From: Anseranas semipalmata
Lineage: Eukaryota > Chordata > Aves > Anseriformes > Anseranatidae
Assembly: GCA_013399115.1 (NCBI GenBank)
Contig: VXAA01005613.1
Location: forward strand, 988,252-1,052,251
DNA length: 64,000 nucleotides
Reading direction: 5' to 3'
Shown here piece after piece: positions 14,500 through 33,971 of the stretch. The stretch's first letter is position 1; every line of letters starts with the position of its first letter. A model generated the notes under the pieces. The model was not told the origin of the DNA. It did not search any database and worked only from the letters and a program-made list of their open reading frames with translations. Made by a program: the position numbers and the translations under genes.

Positions 14500-14720
14500 T
14501 GCCTACCCACAAATGCTTGCAGCTGGCTGCTCTGCTTTAATGATTACATCTTGCTCTGTTTTGCCACTTGGCTTCTCCCCAGCTCTTGCCTGATCATATT
14601 TCTAAATGTCATTCACATTTATGCAGGCCAGCACGCAAAACAAAATTAATTTAAGTGAATGGCACATTAATATTATTACTTTTGACAGCATGGAAAACTT
14701 ATTAACTATAGCATGTCACG
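14500..14720. promoter_or_regulatory. Candidate conserved noncoding element
   Basis: An AT-rich but complex stretch with aaaattaatttaag, acattaatattattac and ttttgacagc (a TGACAG Meis/TALE-type core) close together. No coding or repeat explanation was seen. Confidence 0.25.
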
Positions 14721-16769
14721 AGGCTAGTCTTCTAGTGAGTAGTCTAAGTACAACATTGAAAGGAAATGTAATATAGTTGAAAGGGTTTTTTTGGCTTATC
14801 AGACACCAGGAGAAGTCAAATCACAAAGCTTTTCCATAATTATTAGAAAATTACATGTGCATTGTAGTCACTCTACAGAAAATCGTTGTCCTCTTGTGAT
14901 AGGGCACAGGAAGTCACAGTCACCCTTGCATGATTTGAAAACATCTCTTGAAGTAAGTATGGGCACTGTTATGCTTAGTTAATGCAGTTTCCGCTATCAA
15001 AAGAGTGTCTTGTTTCCAAAAGTAATTGACTTAAATGCTTTAGACTATTGATTGAAATTACAGCATAAATCTGAAAATATACAGGGTCAGTAGATGGCAG
15101 AGAAGTGCAATTAAGAATCAAATCAATTACAGACTTTTTATTTGTATCCAAAATAACATCTTTATATCATGTACTTTTTTCCTTAAAGTAGCACATGCAC
15201 ATTTTGGTCAGGATCAGCGTTACACTGAATGTGGTCCTGTATCAAAAACCTGTCACGAACTGTCCTCACTAAAATGACCATACATTTGCAGTTAATGACA
15301 AGACAGAACAGACAGATTAAACAAACCAGTAGGTGGGAATGAGTGGCAAGATGGAATGAGTAAATCTCCATGCTGCCGGTAAATTCTGTTGAAATCCAAC
15401 AGCCCCAGTGAAAGACTATCAGATGAATTCAGTGACTTCATTACTGAAGCTATACAGTGTATTTTTGTTCACGAATCTGCGAGAACCACAAAGGGAGATT
15501 CAGGGAAAAGGATTACCTTCGTAGCCAGCTATCTTCTTCCCTTTCCTCTAAAACAAGCTACCAAGATGACCTTGTACCTTGTACCAGTCACAGCTGTTAT
15601 AAATAAATGGCTCCTTTTGCAGTGATGCTAACTCAGCCGGGTTTGTTCAGCTCCTGTGGATACATGTCCTCCTTCCTCTCATTTCTTGCTTGCTGTAACA
15701 ACAGTTCAGCTTTCATGTTCCCCCACGATATTCCCCAGCACTACCTCCAGCTCCCTTCCATGACCCCAAATCACGAACTCCACACAATACAGCAGCCTCC
15801 TTCAAAATCTCCTAAATTGACAATTAGACAAGGGGTAGTATGCGATGTAGTTGTTTTGAAACTAGAAACCTGCTGGTTAGCTAGTGGCAGACCAAAGATA
15901 AGTAAGACAAGACAGTTTTCCACCTGTAATTTATCCAGATGAAGAAGGTTTTTTGCTTCATGTATAATTTTATCCAAGCTAATGCCATCTATTATTTCCA
16001 TACACCGCTTCTGGTCTACAAGCACTAGCAGGATTTGAAATCCCATTCTGTATCACTGTTTTTCATTTGGAAAGTTTTCTTACATTGCCCTCTTTTACTG
16101 ATTTTTGTACTGGAGATTTTTCTAGAGCATCCAAGCTTTCTAAAAAAATGATATAGGGTAAAGGATACACAGCTGGAAAAGAGGCAAGCTGAAAACCCTC
16201 AGAAAACCTCAGAAGTGCTCTTACTGTAGGGCTTTCTAATTTCAGCAAAGTCAGAAATATGTAAAATACTCTCTCAGATGATTTCAATATTTTTGTCTTT
16301 GGTTCCAGTTGAAATGAAGAAACTAATGCATGCCCCATGAATAATAAGTTTGGAGTTCAGCTTCGTAAAAATTTGTGCTCAGTTCACAAATGCTTTCCTC
16401 CTAACTGTTGCTGTGTATTCAAATCTATTGACTTACCCTTACCAGACTCATAGCCACTTCTCAAACCAAGCATTCAAAAATATATTTTTATGAACCTGCT
16501 GAAATATATTAAAGTTTTTGGATAAATACATACAGGTAAAAACCTCTTTTATTACTCCACTTCCCCACTCTTTCACTTTGAAAAATGCACTCTCTTAACA
16601 CTTTCTTTAGCAAGACAAGACAGCTCATCAAAGGTCATTGTAGCAATCGGTACCACACGCTGAATTTCATTAATGTCTTCGGTAAAAAAGAAAGAGGTCA
16701 CCGCAGTCATCTATAAAAATCTAGGAAAGAAGACTGTACTTATCATGAGATCCCTGGCTCAATGATGTT

Positions 16770-17850
16770 CATTTTTAATAAATCTTAGACCACAAGGGAA
16801 ATTCCAAAAGACTGGAACAGTGCTAATGTTATGCCCATCTTACTCAAAAAAGGCCAAATGGGATGAAGGTGGTATCTATCAGCCATTTGCCTTTTATCAA
16901 ACCCAGATAAAGCAATGAAGAACTCATAAAAGTTTGCATTAATGATGGTTTAAAGGATATCGAATATAATGAATGTGAAGTCACATATGGAAAATAGGCC
17001 TTTTCAACTAAAACCAGATTCATTCTTTGATAACATTGTAAATTTGGCTGATGAAGAAAACATGCAAGAATTCATTTGAAGGTCTATTGATGTTTTTACA
17101 AATATGAAAGTCAAAATTTCTACTGATAAAGTAAGCAGGTGATACAAGAATTATCATAATAGTAAATAACAATGCAACAGGTTGGTCAGAGAGAAAGTGC
17201 TAAATCACCTAGTCAGCTGGAACCAGTCCCAGATAAAAGCAAAAATTGGACATTCTAGGAAAAAGAACTCAGGCTATTTCTAAATATCTGCTGAATCACG
17301 AAACATATCTTAGAAGGCAGTGTTTCCTGCTGAGCATTTAGGGTCATAAGCTATAGGCCATGAACTGCAAATGCAATGCCATGCGAAAAAGTCAACAGTA
17401 GAAGAGCAGAAGTAGCACATGACTTTGCTTCTCTGGCAAGAACAGAATGAATACAGTTCTTGTGTATGTATTTCTCAAAGATTTTGAAAAGTAGAAAGAA
17501 TGTAAAAAGTCACAACTCATACTGGAAAACTAGAGAAAAAGCCTCATTGTGAGAAACATGAAAGATGAATTTCTGAAGCTTTTTGAAAAGATGATTGAAA
17601 GTGACTTGATTGCAGTGCATAAGTACATCCACAGAGAGGAAGTATCATAGATTAAATGGCCTGAATCTAGTGAAGAAGGGCATAACGAGAATCAATGACT
17701 TGACATAGAATCCAAAAACATTCATATAAGAAATAAAGTACACATTTTAAACAAAAAGACAAGAGTAATTGCTGAAGCTATGAGGGATGTGTTACTTTCT
17801 CCATTACTGATGTTCTAATGTCTTTTAGTTTGTAGACCCTTTAAGAGTTT
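16770..17850 (+). mobile_element. Old CR1/L3-like LINE remnant
   Basis: The plus strand carries a decayed non-LTR LINE. Near 16.80 kb, aattccaaaagactggaaca followed by gctaatgttatgcccatctt matches the pre-reverse-transcriptase region of ancient amniote CR1 elements (IPKDWKKANVVPI type). It continues as aaaaaggccaaatgggatga and tatggaaaataggccttttc. Further on, around 17.59-17.70 kb, gtgacttgattgcagtgcat, then agtacatccacag and gaatctagtgaagaagggca, match the 3' part. Many indels and stops break every frame, so it is non-functional. It runs antisense to SYT1. Ends are approximate and an internal deletion near 17.10 kb is likely. Assignment to CR1 rather than another L3-clade family is inference. 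Confidence 0.78.
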
Positions 17851-19078
17851 TCCAGCAAAGGTGCAAAGCTGCCTGTAACAAATGCTGGCCTATTGACAAC
17901 AGCCTTCGCTTCATAACCCTTGTCAGTAAGATCTCACGCAGAAATTTCCAGCGGAATTTTCACAAAATTCTTATTAGACAATATCAAAATGTGTCATGGG
18001 AGAGTGTATTTTGGTGAAATTCCAAAATAAACATGCGGGATAATGCTGAAAGGCAGGATGCCTGACCTGTCAAAGTTTGCAGTCTGTGGCCATGTAGCCA
18101 TGACAAAATGTCACGAGCTCAGAATCAGAGGGTTTCTAGTTCCTTGCTCCAAAACCAAGCAACATCTAACTTCCAAGCTTGTTAGAGGGTTTCCTAGTGC
18201 CCTTCCCACTCCCAACATGGCACAGAGGCAACACTACTGTTTTGCAGATGCAGCACATTTCCTAGATTGAGTGTGATTATAAGAGATTCTTTACATTCTT
18301 TAAAAAGTGCCTTGAAGATTTAGGAGTCCTCCAGATTTAGGGCAGACAACCTCACTTCATTTAGAAAAAAATATCCAATTTGATAGGAAATTGTACTATT
18401 TCTAAATAAAATAAAGGCTTTTGAAATGACAGATTTTTTTTTTTTCCATGAAGAAACTTTTAATGTTAGCTAGTCTAGGCTCAGTGCAAATAAAACAGAT
18501 CAGATTTAAAGACCCGTCATCCTCAGTGAGTTTTAAGAGCTCAAATAGTGGTGTCTTCTGGCAATAAACCCAAGGAATCAATGAAGAGGTGGACTAAAAA
18601 AATCTAAGGACCATGTCCCAGTGTTTATACACAAGATATTCACAACTTTATATGTAGTGATTGTGCTCGAGACTGACAATGATAGGGAATATATAAACAG
18701 GAAAGTTTCAGGGTCTTAAATTCTTATATAATGTGACCGGTGTGTGTGCTTGCAGGAACTTATGCCAATTGCAGAGCTCTAAAGCTGAAATCCAAGCAGG
18801 AAGCCAATATTCTCAAGTCATTCTGGAACACACGACTGCTGCAGCAAATCTAGTAGAGCTTAATTAAAATCTGTTCTCATTTACAATTATCATGTATCAG
18901 GCAATATTAATTATTTTTTGATTTTATGTTTTTAAATATAAAAGTTGTAACTTTCAATACACTAAATGTGCAGTTTTTCCTTTAGGCAGATGGATAAAAC
19001 TAAAATCATACAGTTCTCCATTAAAATAAAGTAATAGTTTGGTATCATAGACAGATTCTGAAGAAATACTCATGTCTT

Positions 19079-19110
19079 TTAAATGATTTTAAATGATTCA
19101 ATGATTTAAA
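19079..19110. repeat. Imperfect ATGATTTTAA tandem repeat
   Basis: The units aaatgatttt, aaatgattca and atgatttaaa lie head to tail, a short decayed tandem duplication. Confidence 0.7.
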
Positions 19111-22024
19111 GGGTATGTAGAAAAGTATAATTCTGTATTTAGAGAAACATTATCATGTTGCAGACAAACTATTCCTCTTTGTAAAAAAAAAGGATAGGAA
19201 ACATGCACTGGTACTGTATGGCACATGCACTTAAAAGGTGTTTTTGTTTGTTTGTTTTTTTGAAGGCTCTGACATGTGTTGTAAGATACAAGTTAATGCC
19301 TGAAAGTCATAGAAACAGAAAATGCAGGAAAGAAAATCTGCTATGACACGATAGAAATCATGGGTTACAGAGATGCTCCGTGGAAGAACTGCAGCTTTTA
19401 TTCTGTGTCACTGAATTGCAATAGTTGTACCTATTTTCCGTACAATAAGTACAAAAGCAAAAAAATCAGAGCAGTCAAAATTAATTGAAATGACCCACAT
19501 CTCCTAGAAGACTTGCCTGCTCTAAAACATCACAGAAAATTAATGTTTGGCCTGACTGATTAACGTGAAAGTTGGAATGAATGAAAACACTTTCAGCATA
19601 ATCCACAGCTATCTAATTCTGGGCTGGGCATTAACAGACAGGGGACATCAGCTGCAGACCTCAGGGCACCCACAGGAAAATAAGTTCTGAAGCCTGAGCT
19701 CCACTCATCAACAGAGATCCTCCTGTTAATTTTTGCTGTTACTGAAGAAGACATAAGAAAGCAAAGGTAAAACAACTGGGTTCCATACAACTTAGCAGCT
19801 CTGAGGATTACCTGGAGCAATTTAAGTAACACCTAAATTTTGTTAGGGATCTAACTGGGAGCTCTGCCTACTGCCATCCATACCAGCGAGAAGCTGCAGT
19901 GCCATGTTCTACACTGATGGCATCTAAAGCAAGTTATAAACCCCACATAATCGTAATCTTTTAGGGAGTGATTTAGGTTAGAATTTTATGGCAAGGTCTG
20001 TATCTAAGAAGAAAAAATTTGATCTCAAGGTCAGCTACAAGTGGAAAAAGGCACTAGGGTTCCCAAATTTAGTTGCCATTATCAGTGACAGTGGAAGTAG
20101 CAATAATTCCTAATTCTGTTCTGTTGTAGGCGAATGCATCCAACCGATTGAGCAGCAATAACATACTACTTTGAACTCTCTTTCTTACTGTTAGTTTGGA
20201 AACTCCTGCCTTTGGCACTATTTCTATAGTTGTAATTGCAGATATAATCCTCAAGGAAAACATCTTGGCCTCCCTGTCACTGGGTTCAGCTGCAGGTATT
20301 TCTCTTCATCTAGTGCTGGGCCAGCAAGAAGCACATACAGACTGGGTGCAAAAACATACCTGGGTTCAAAAAAGAGAGCAAAACTGATGACTGTAGCTCA
20401 GAGCAAATTGTGTTCTGCTCTAAGTAGATAGCAGGAGTAGTAATTCTGTGGCAGTGAACATACTTAAGTCCTCCACAGAAATCAATTCATACTCTGGAAA
20501 CTCTGCCAGTGGAAGGGACAGAACAACTACCGCACCACTCCATCCATTTGTCAGGCAGCCATCCCAAATAAAAAGTCTCAGTTAATGCAATTAAAGGCTG
20601 CTTATGAAGCTATTAAAGTCTTCACAAACTCTTTTCTGGTTCTGTCACAGAAGACACATCATCAAAGAAAGACATATTTCTGTTCCATACTCAGGTCCAC
20701 ATCTTACACGCACACATACGCACAGAGTGAGAATATGATGAGAAGTGAGGAGGTGGAATGATTCACAGAAGTTTGATCTCTGGTCAACATAGATACCAAA
20801 AAACAACAACTTCAGACAGCAGAGGCTAAAATGGGCAGCTTAATTATTAACTGACTCAGGTGTATAGAATGATGGTAGAGGTTAAAATAAAATGCCCCAA
20901 AGAATAACAAACTGAGAGATCAGTCAGCATTTTATGATTTTCTCCCTTTGTGTGGCCAGTGATGTGAAAGTCTACAGAGAGACACGTAGAGGAGAGAGGA
21001 CAAATGGTCTGATCTTTAGACAGTGACATCATTCTTGGAGTAAAATTCCTCACTATTAGAATTATAGATGACAGAGAGGTTAAAAAATTGAATTGTATAG
21101 CACCAATATTGTAAATGTTCATGATCTAATAAGGTACAGAAAAGCATTTATATATATCTTCTTTTCCCCTTTAAATCTTATGTATGATGTAGAGTTACCT
21201 ATGAACATCCAAGAATAATAGTATTTGCTTTGATCTGTGTGATTGAAAGTGAAAGACTAGCCATAATCAGCCCTTCAGAAAGAACTGTGTGTATGTGACA
21301 GAATGCAAGATCTTAAAAACTGGAAATGTCAGTTCTCCATTAACCTACACAGTAAGCATGCACAAACTGCAGGAACAGAGATATTGTATGACAAGTTTTT
21401 TTTCTGCAAGTTATTATTTTGTACAACAGCATTCTGCCCAGACTGAATTAGACATGAACAAGAGAAAAAGGCTATGCTATCCAAAGTTTTATAGAATCTA
21501 ATTTAAATCCTCATGTCCTGAGTATTTCTACAGCTATGATGAAAACATTCACAGAAGCTGTAGAGGGCCTTGTAAAAGAAAGATGAAATTATAGGGTTGA
21601 TTGCACTAAAAACACCCAGTTACATCAACCGTACCACATCAACACGACAACACATCAGCCAACGTGAGTAATTTCTTTGGCCTTTTGGGAAGGCTGAGTT
21701 TTATGATACGACCAAACAGGTAACTGTAGGAATGAGTTACTGCTATCTGTTATCAACTTAGCCTAGCAATAAGACCTGGTAAAACATCCTAAATTCTTAT
21801 ACTCTGCTTCTTAAAAATATTAACATAAAGCCAATATAAGCTCAATACCACCAAACTGAAAATACAGTATTATGTTTTAGATTCTAACCGTGATTTCTCT
21901 AAAATAAGAGCATTTGGTGCTAATGCCTTTCACAAGTAGAGTGCAAAGTGCTTCGAATGCCAGTTAAGCTCATTGTTAAACTAAGCTGAAACACAATAAA
22001 CAAGCTCTGAAAAGAGGTTAAATG

Positions 22025-22038
22025 GTTACTATGGTAAT
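22025..22038. promoter_or_regulatory. RFX X-box-like imperfect palindrome
   Basis: GTTACTATGGTAAT resembles the RFX consensus palindrome GTTGCCATGGCAAC at 10 of 14 positions and keeps the dyad. Binding is not shown. Confidence 0.25.
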
Positions 22039-22274
22039 CCCTGACATGGTCTAAATTGGTGTTTAAGAGCTGACAGAGGAAAAAAAATGAAGAAAATGAC
22101 TAACCCCTTTCTTTCTCAGACTTCTATTGCTAAATCTTTATCTTTAACCTTTTCAAAAATATATCTTTGCCTGATGCTTCTGGAAACCAAGATCCTTAGT
22201 TGGAAGTGGGGTAGGCACAACAACTAGAGAAGACTGGAATCCCATACTATGCATCAACCTTTTCCTAAAAAAAC

Positions 22275-22296
22275 TTTTTTTTTTTTTTTTTTTTTT
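22275..22296. repeat. T22 homopolymer
   Basis: Twenty-two uninterrupted T. On the minus strand it would be a poly(A), but no AATAAA precedes it, so origin as a retrocopy tail is not supported. Confidence 0.9.
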
Positions 22297-25200
22297 GTGG
22301 GAGCTGTTTGTTCCTTGTGCCTGTTAAAATGCTGGTTTCTGTTCTGAAGGTTGCTGACGAAGTTTCCTTCTACTGACACTTATGATGGAGTATTTTGATA
22401 CAGCCGTACAGCTTCCCTTAGCTCCTCATCCTGGTTCATGTAGCAGCAATCAGATAATGACTTTTGTTACTCTGTCAGTTTGCAAAAGGAGGGGAGAAAA
22501 GGAAATAAATTATTACCTTGGACTACTACAAAGCTTTTGCCTAGAATCCCAGTGAGAACTGCAGCTTCTCACTCTGGATATAGCATTCACTGATGCTGGT
22601 AGTCAGAAAAATAAGTAAGACATAAAAGTCTGTGTGGAGAACAATACAGGAAAATTTCCTTTATAGCATGTTCTGTGGTCCTTTCATGCCAATCAGCAGA
22701 TTCTGCACATGTGCTTGCAATCCCTTTCAGATTACAGAGTTTTATAACTGTGAGCACCATGAGATCATGGCTGAATTCCCTGGAATTCCTTCTGCAGCTT
22801 CAAACCAAAACATCTCTTTGTAGTGCAGCCTTAGTTTCTTCTCCTTGGAATATACTTCAACCCATTCAAATGACTGATACATCAACAAGCTGAATGAGTC
22901 ATCTGCAGGTACATGGCGGAATGCTTCCAGCATCTAAGCGATATAGATTCTGCTTAAGACTTTGTAAATAGAACTCTTATGATGATTTCGATCCCTCTCA
23001 GCATCCTTCTCAAAAGGTTCTCCAGAACCTTGCTATTCAAATGCCACTTTGTGTTTAACATCCAAGTCCAGTGCTTTTGAACTCCTTTGTTGATCTGGCC
23101 TTTCTCCTCTATTAAGCATTTTAAAATATCCTGTACTCGAGCAACTAAAAAACCCAACAAACATTAACATGAAGAGGCAGAGTTGGGGAACTATCCACTA
23201 TTCCTTCCTTTGGCCTTGTAACTTTTGGCAAGGTTGTTAGGAATGTGCCTTGTCTAGAATCATTGTTGTTATTATTTTGTGTATGGATTATTAGGAGATG
23301 TAGAGCACCGAGTGTAGGATGTACTTTGTCAGCCCAGTTTAAGATGAAGATGCCCTTCCACACTTGAAAGTCAAATGCTAATAAGCATGTTTTTGACAGT
23401 TATGCAATGCAAGTTTTTCTGATCTGAGAGAGAATACCATCCAGAATCAATGGGGCCCGTCACAAGCAGGACTTAACACTAGCATCACACTTCTGCTTCT
23501 TGTCTACTATTCTCTGTACTTCAATTTAATGTCTATAAAGCCAGACAGTCTGAGGTGCATCAAGACAAGCTCCCTTTTGATTTTGAGTAAGCCAATTACG
23601 TTCTTTTTGTTATAAAACAAGAATGCCTCTGACCTCCAAGGTTAGGTGTCTTTTCCTGAGAGAGAGTAAAGAAACATAATATTCAACAGATGTATACAGG
23701 GGGATTGTCAGCAGTTTGAATATGGAAGGAGAGAAAAGAAATGCAGAATTCTAATAGCCTGAAACAGTACTGTAGCTGCTCTACTTAAGTCACAGTTTTA
23801 TCTCTTAAATCATACAATTTCAATATCTTCAATTTAAAGATGAAAAACAACTAATTAACTGCTGAATAATTTCACATCAGGCTTGCTTATTCTCAGACTT
23901 AAGCCATCTCCTTACATTAAGATGCTCTGTTTTGTTCCCTGTCTCACTATCAAATTCAGATGCTCTTTAGGACAGCTGTTGCATTTACTGTATGTTCAAC
24001 ACTGTGCATTTACTGCATGTAATTCTGACACTAAATTTGGAAATTAAAACACCCTTAAATTTAACACTTTAAAGTTTTAACTGGGTGTAAGATGAAGTGA
24101 ATTTGAGAAAACTTGAACATCATACAGAAAACATAGTGATCCAATATAATATGCAGCTAAATAAAGGAGACCTCACATTTTAAAATTTGTCTGACACTCT
24201 GACAGCATCTCCATAGGGATAATCATACTTTCTTTTGCAAAGCACTATAATATCTGCAAAGCTGTACAAGAGCTAAGTGTTATTATTAGAGATGGGAAAA
24301 GAACTATTAGATCATCTGTCCATCTCTGATATAACAGGAAATGACAGTGATTTGCTGCTGTGATTTGACAGTGACATTTGTAAAAATGTCCTTTCCTCTT
24401 AACTCTCTGGAAGTTTCAGTGCTCAGGATTCAATAAGTTAGATGGCTTACTAGTTTTGTCAGTCTCCAACTTTTATGAAACTTACCGAGGTATTAAATAA
24501 ATATACCCATTTCAGGCCCACTTTTCCATCTCCTTCTTTCAGCTTTTATTTTTTGAGGAGGAAGGAAAGAATAATCTGTGTAAATAGTGCACTTGTCAAG
24601 CTTCACAGAACTGCTCTTCCACTCGCCAGCTGCAGAATGCCTGCATCTCACCCATCTGCAAGGCAGTACTGTAGCATCTCTCCTGACTGGGATTGTGCAT
24701 CATGCAGGAGGGAAACTGTTGTCCATCTTGTTGGTGTTTTCCTTCAGATTCCCTCCTCAGAAGCCATGTACGAATCATACCCATCACAGCCCACTGTGAT
24801 ACGAGCATGCATGCATCAGGTAATCTGTCCACAGTGGGTTCCTTGTCAGATAATGCATGTAGTCTTATGTGATGGCAGTCATAAGAGGTCTGCAGAAGTC
24901 TTGATGGTGGATACTGGCAGGTCAAAGATCCTTATCCCCATGGAATAAGGTTCTGCTTCTCCACTGTTTTCAAGAGAAAGAGTTGTTTCTGCTCTTCCTT
25001 ATATTGCCCCTACTCCCCAAAATTTCTTTGAATGTTTGCTACATCAGGTTTTCAATTAAAGTGCCAATATAACAAAATGGCTGGAGAAAAATCAGTTGAA
25101 GTATGCAGGAGATGACTCTCAGTATGATTCATACTGCTGTGAGCAAAGAAGAGGTCTGTCTGGCCTTCTGTACTGGAGTGATAACAGATATTGGATGCAG

Positions 25201-27969
25201 TGTGTACTCAGATAAAGTTAATGGCAGTGACATCTGGTAGATGACACAGAGGAGCAAACTCCTATCATTTGTTTTTTATGCTCTGTGCCCAAACCATTAT
25301 ATGTCAGACTTGGTAAAAGTGAATAATCTTTCAGTATCTACCACTCTTCCCTCCCATGCTTTCAGTCATAGGAGACTGAAGGACTACTAGATAAATCACC
25401 ACCATATATTCACAAAGACAGTGCAGCTAAAAGCAGCTATGGAAAAAAGATTGAAGGTACGTAGCTTGTTAATAGTGGCCTCCCCAACATTTAGCGGTCA
25501 TTGTACAGACTAATACATTCCCAAAGCTCTCTCTCGGTCATAGCAAAACTTACATAAAGTCTTGTACCTTCAAAGTGATTCACCAACATAAATATATTAA
25601 TAAGACCTTTCCCAGAAGAGAATGGAGTATCAGAGAGACGGCATTCAAATGTCTGAGCTGTGAAAGGTAGAGCTTCAAATATTTCATTAAACCTTCATCC
25701 TCTGCCATCAATTTCAAGCCCGTTCAGAAAAAAGGATGGAAAGTACAGTGGAGCTTTATGAGCAAATAGAAGAGTAACAGCTCGTAAAATGATTTTGCCC
25801 TCCATGATTACAGTGTTAATTAAATTGTATATTCTATGATGTGCAACAACTGAATTCTACATAAAGTGAAATAAAAATAAGATTTTTACACTCAGTTTGA
25901 ATGATGCCACCTAGATGCTTTTTTCAAAGTGATTGGTGACAATTGCCACCCATGTGCTTTGGCATAAATCTCATTTTGGGGTCATAATTAAGACATTAAG
26001 GATATTTTGGTATGTGATACTTAATTGCCAACACATTTAGAATTCTAGTTAGTGGTAGGTTGTTAAGAACTGACAAACCTAACTGAATGCTGTAAGGGCA
26101 AAAAAGGAAATAAATCATGTCATTTTCAAATAATGCAGACTACATATAGATGTGCTTTTCAGGGATGAATTCATTATGCAATTATAACATGTACAATAGG
26201 CTACAGAAAATTTTTTGTGGCAATAAAATTTCATTCGTCATACAATTTTGGATGAAATCCAGTTGCTTAGGGATTTAATTCAACTTTAATCATGTTTTCT
26301 TACAATTAGTAAGCCAGGCTGCCATATGATGTTTATGATCACTAATAAGACACATGCATGTTTCTGTTGCTACACATCTGCCCTATGTAAATCATCTTAG
26401 TCTTTGTATGTGCAGTACTGCATTTGCTAATTCTGAAGCCAGAGTACTGCTTGGTCGGAGGTATATCTGCTATAAATTCTGCAAGGTCTGCTGTGTCAGC
26501 CAATAATGGGTTTATAGAGATAGGTCCTCTCCCAGCCCCTTCTGCCCTTTGCTAGTTATCACATAAAATCTACTAGAATTTGTATGGCAACTTTGCTGCT
26601 GTGCAAAGAGGCTGGAACATGGAAGGTGGTGAGGTAGTCCAATCTGGAAATATGAATTACATTTTCTGTGAAACACAGCTTTCCAAACCACTGACAGATA
26701 TAACTCTCTTGGTTCTTGGTACAGATTTCTTTTCCAAATTGTGGGATTTTATCTTTAGCTCTACAATTGGAAGAAAAACGCACCATATAGCCTGGTTACC
26801 AATGCCACATGCAATCAGAGAGCCATGCAAATGCTGTCTCAATGAAATAATGCCATGCAGAATAGTCTTAACGTAGCAGTGACTTTCAAATCAATAAGCA
26901 GTGGAAGAAATCCATCTGAAAATAGTCTTTAAAAGCAAACACTAAAAATGGCAAGACCGAAATCTACCATGTTTGAAAATCTGAGAAGGCAGCATGATTC
27001 AGCATTTGCTGAATTCTTCACAACTTGTAGTCTAAACCAAATATGCAGATTTTTGTCACTTGTACTGCAGTAAGATTTCATCCAGAGATTGTCCCTTCAA
27101 TTACAGAAACTGTGGTTCGAATCCAGAGCAGCTTATTAGCTAAATTAGACAATGAGGAACTCAGACTCAGATTCCTTCTTCTCTCACCAGAGCATTGAAG
27201 CATGCTGTGTACTTTGACTATTATGAGTGGGCAGATATTACCTAGCAATCAAAAGGAAAAATAATGAAAAACTGAGTACAAAATAGTCTTATAATAAGCA
27301 AAAAGGTGGATGTGCCAGTATGAACAGCTTCACAGAATACACAATTTAGTGGTTAGATATTTCCAAAAAGTGTCTTGTGTGCATGTACCACTACACACAC
27401 TAAATAATGGACCTACTGGATGTTGGCATAGAGAGGAAAATAATAAAAGGTGATTAATATTTGAGAAAGATGGCATTCATTCCAAGGTCTCTGTCAAATC
27501 CATATTCTAATCAATGGATATTATTACACAGCAGTTCAATAAAATTGTAAAGTATTTCAATGAAAACCCACTGTTATCTTCATGCACAATAAGATACTTC
27601 GAGATGCAAACATTCAGAATTATTAGCGCCACAAAAAAAAGCCTAAATGCACACTATTCTTATGATTCAAATGCAAATTCCATGTATCCAAAGTGCACCA
27701 ACTCAAGAAGAAATCAAACTCATGAAAACCTCCCTTAATATATTGCATAAAGTATCAAAAAGATTGAAAATAGGATTAGCAAAGGAGAATGTACCTTTCA
27801 GCGAGTATTGGAAAAGATGCTTATCAAAATTTATCAGGCAAAGTCAGTCTGAGAAACACTGATAACAGATAGGAACTGTCTTGGCAAAAAAAAAATGTTG
27901 CTAGTTTGACTGTTTCTCCAACGGAGGGTAAAAGTGTCCTGAAAAATAGAAGCAGCCAGTTTTTCTTAC

Positions 27970-28137
27970 CTCTTCTTTCTCTGCACTTTGCAAGTCCCTC
28001 CACTCCTCAGTCACATGACCGAAGTCCACTGTGTTCATCGCAACCTTATATTCCCCAATGATATCATGTTTGGAGAAACGATCAAAGTCATAAACTGCCA
28101 TCACTAAAGTTTTTCCACCCAGCTCAGAGTATGGCAC
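27970..28137 (-). CDS. SYT1: SYT1 exon: C2A domain, second half with Ca2+-binding loop 3
   Basis: This 168-bp, phase 0/0 exon encodes 56 residues equivalent to rat 214-269. The acceptor is tttacag and the donor GAG|gtaaga. It opens [20 protein letters not shown] and supplies the other three C2A Ca2+ ligands, Asp230, Asp232 and Asp238, in [10 protein letters not shown]. Arg233, known for tuning Ca2+ affinity, is also present. It continues [20 protein letters not shown] and ends [11 protein letters not shown] in the short C2A-C2B linker. Compared with the rat protein as I remember it, GEFKVP reads GEYKVA here. This is outside the ligand positions. The frame, splice sites and length agree with its neighbours. 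Confidence 0.98.

Positions 28138-33971
<5,834 letters not shown>

Larger units (their letters stand above)
7256..27969 (-). other. SYT1: SYT1 intron between C2A and C2B exons
   Basis: This is a 20.7-kb intron. It contains two old sense-strand CR1/L3-like LINE remnants (about 9.24-9.63 and 16.77-17.85 kb), an (AT)12 microsatellite, T-runs at 10.38, 13.88 and 22.28 kb, an RFX-like palindrome near 22.03 kb, and an AT-rich homeodomain-motif block at 14.5-14.72 kb. The longest open frame (24475-24948) shows no recognisable domain. I see no gene. Confidence 0.85.

Noticed and set aside
22275..22296. T22 run as the poly(A) tail of a minus-strand retrocopy
   Set aside because: No AATAAA or ATTAAA in the correct minus-strand position and no flanking duplication.
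24475..24948. 157-codon plus-strand open frame
   Set aside because: No domain or motif, mixed composition, overlapping open frames in other phases and on the other strand, and no splice or promoter context. Most likely a chance frame in an intron.
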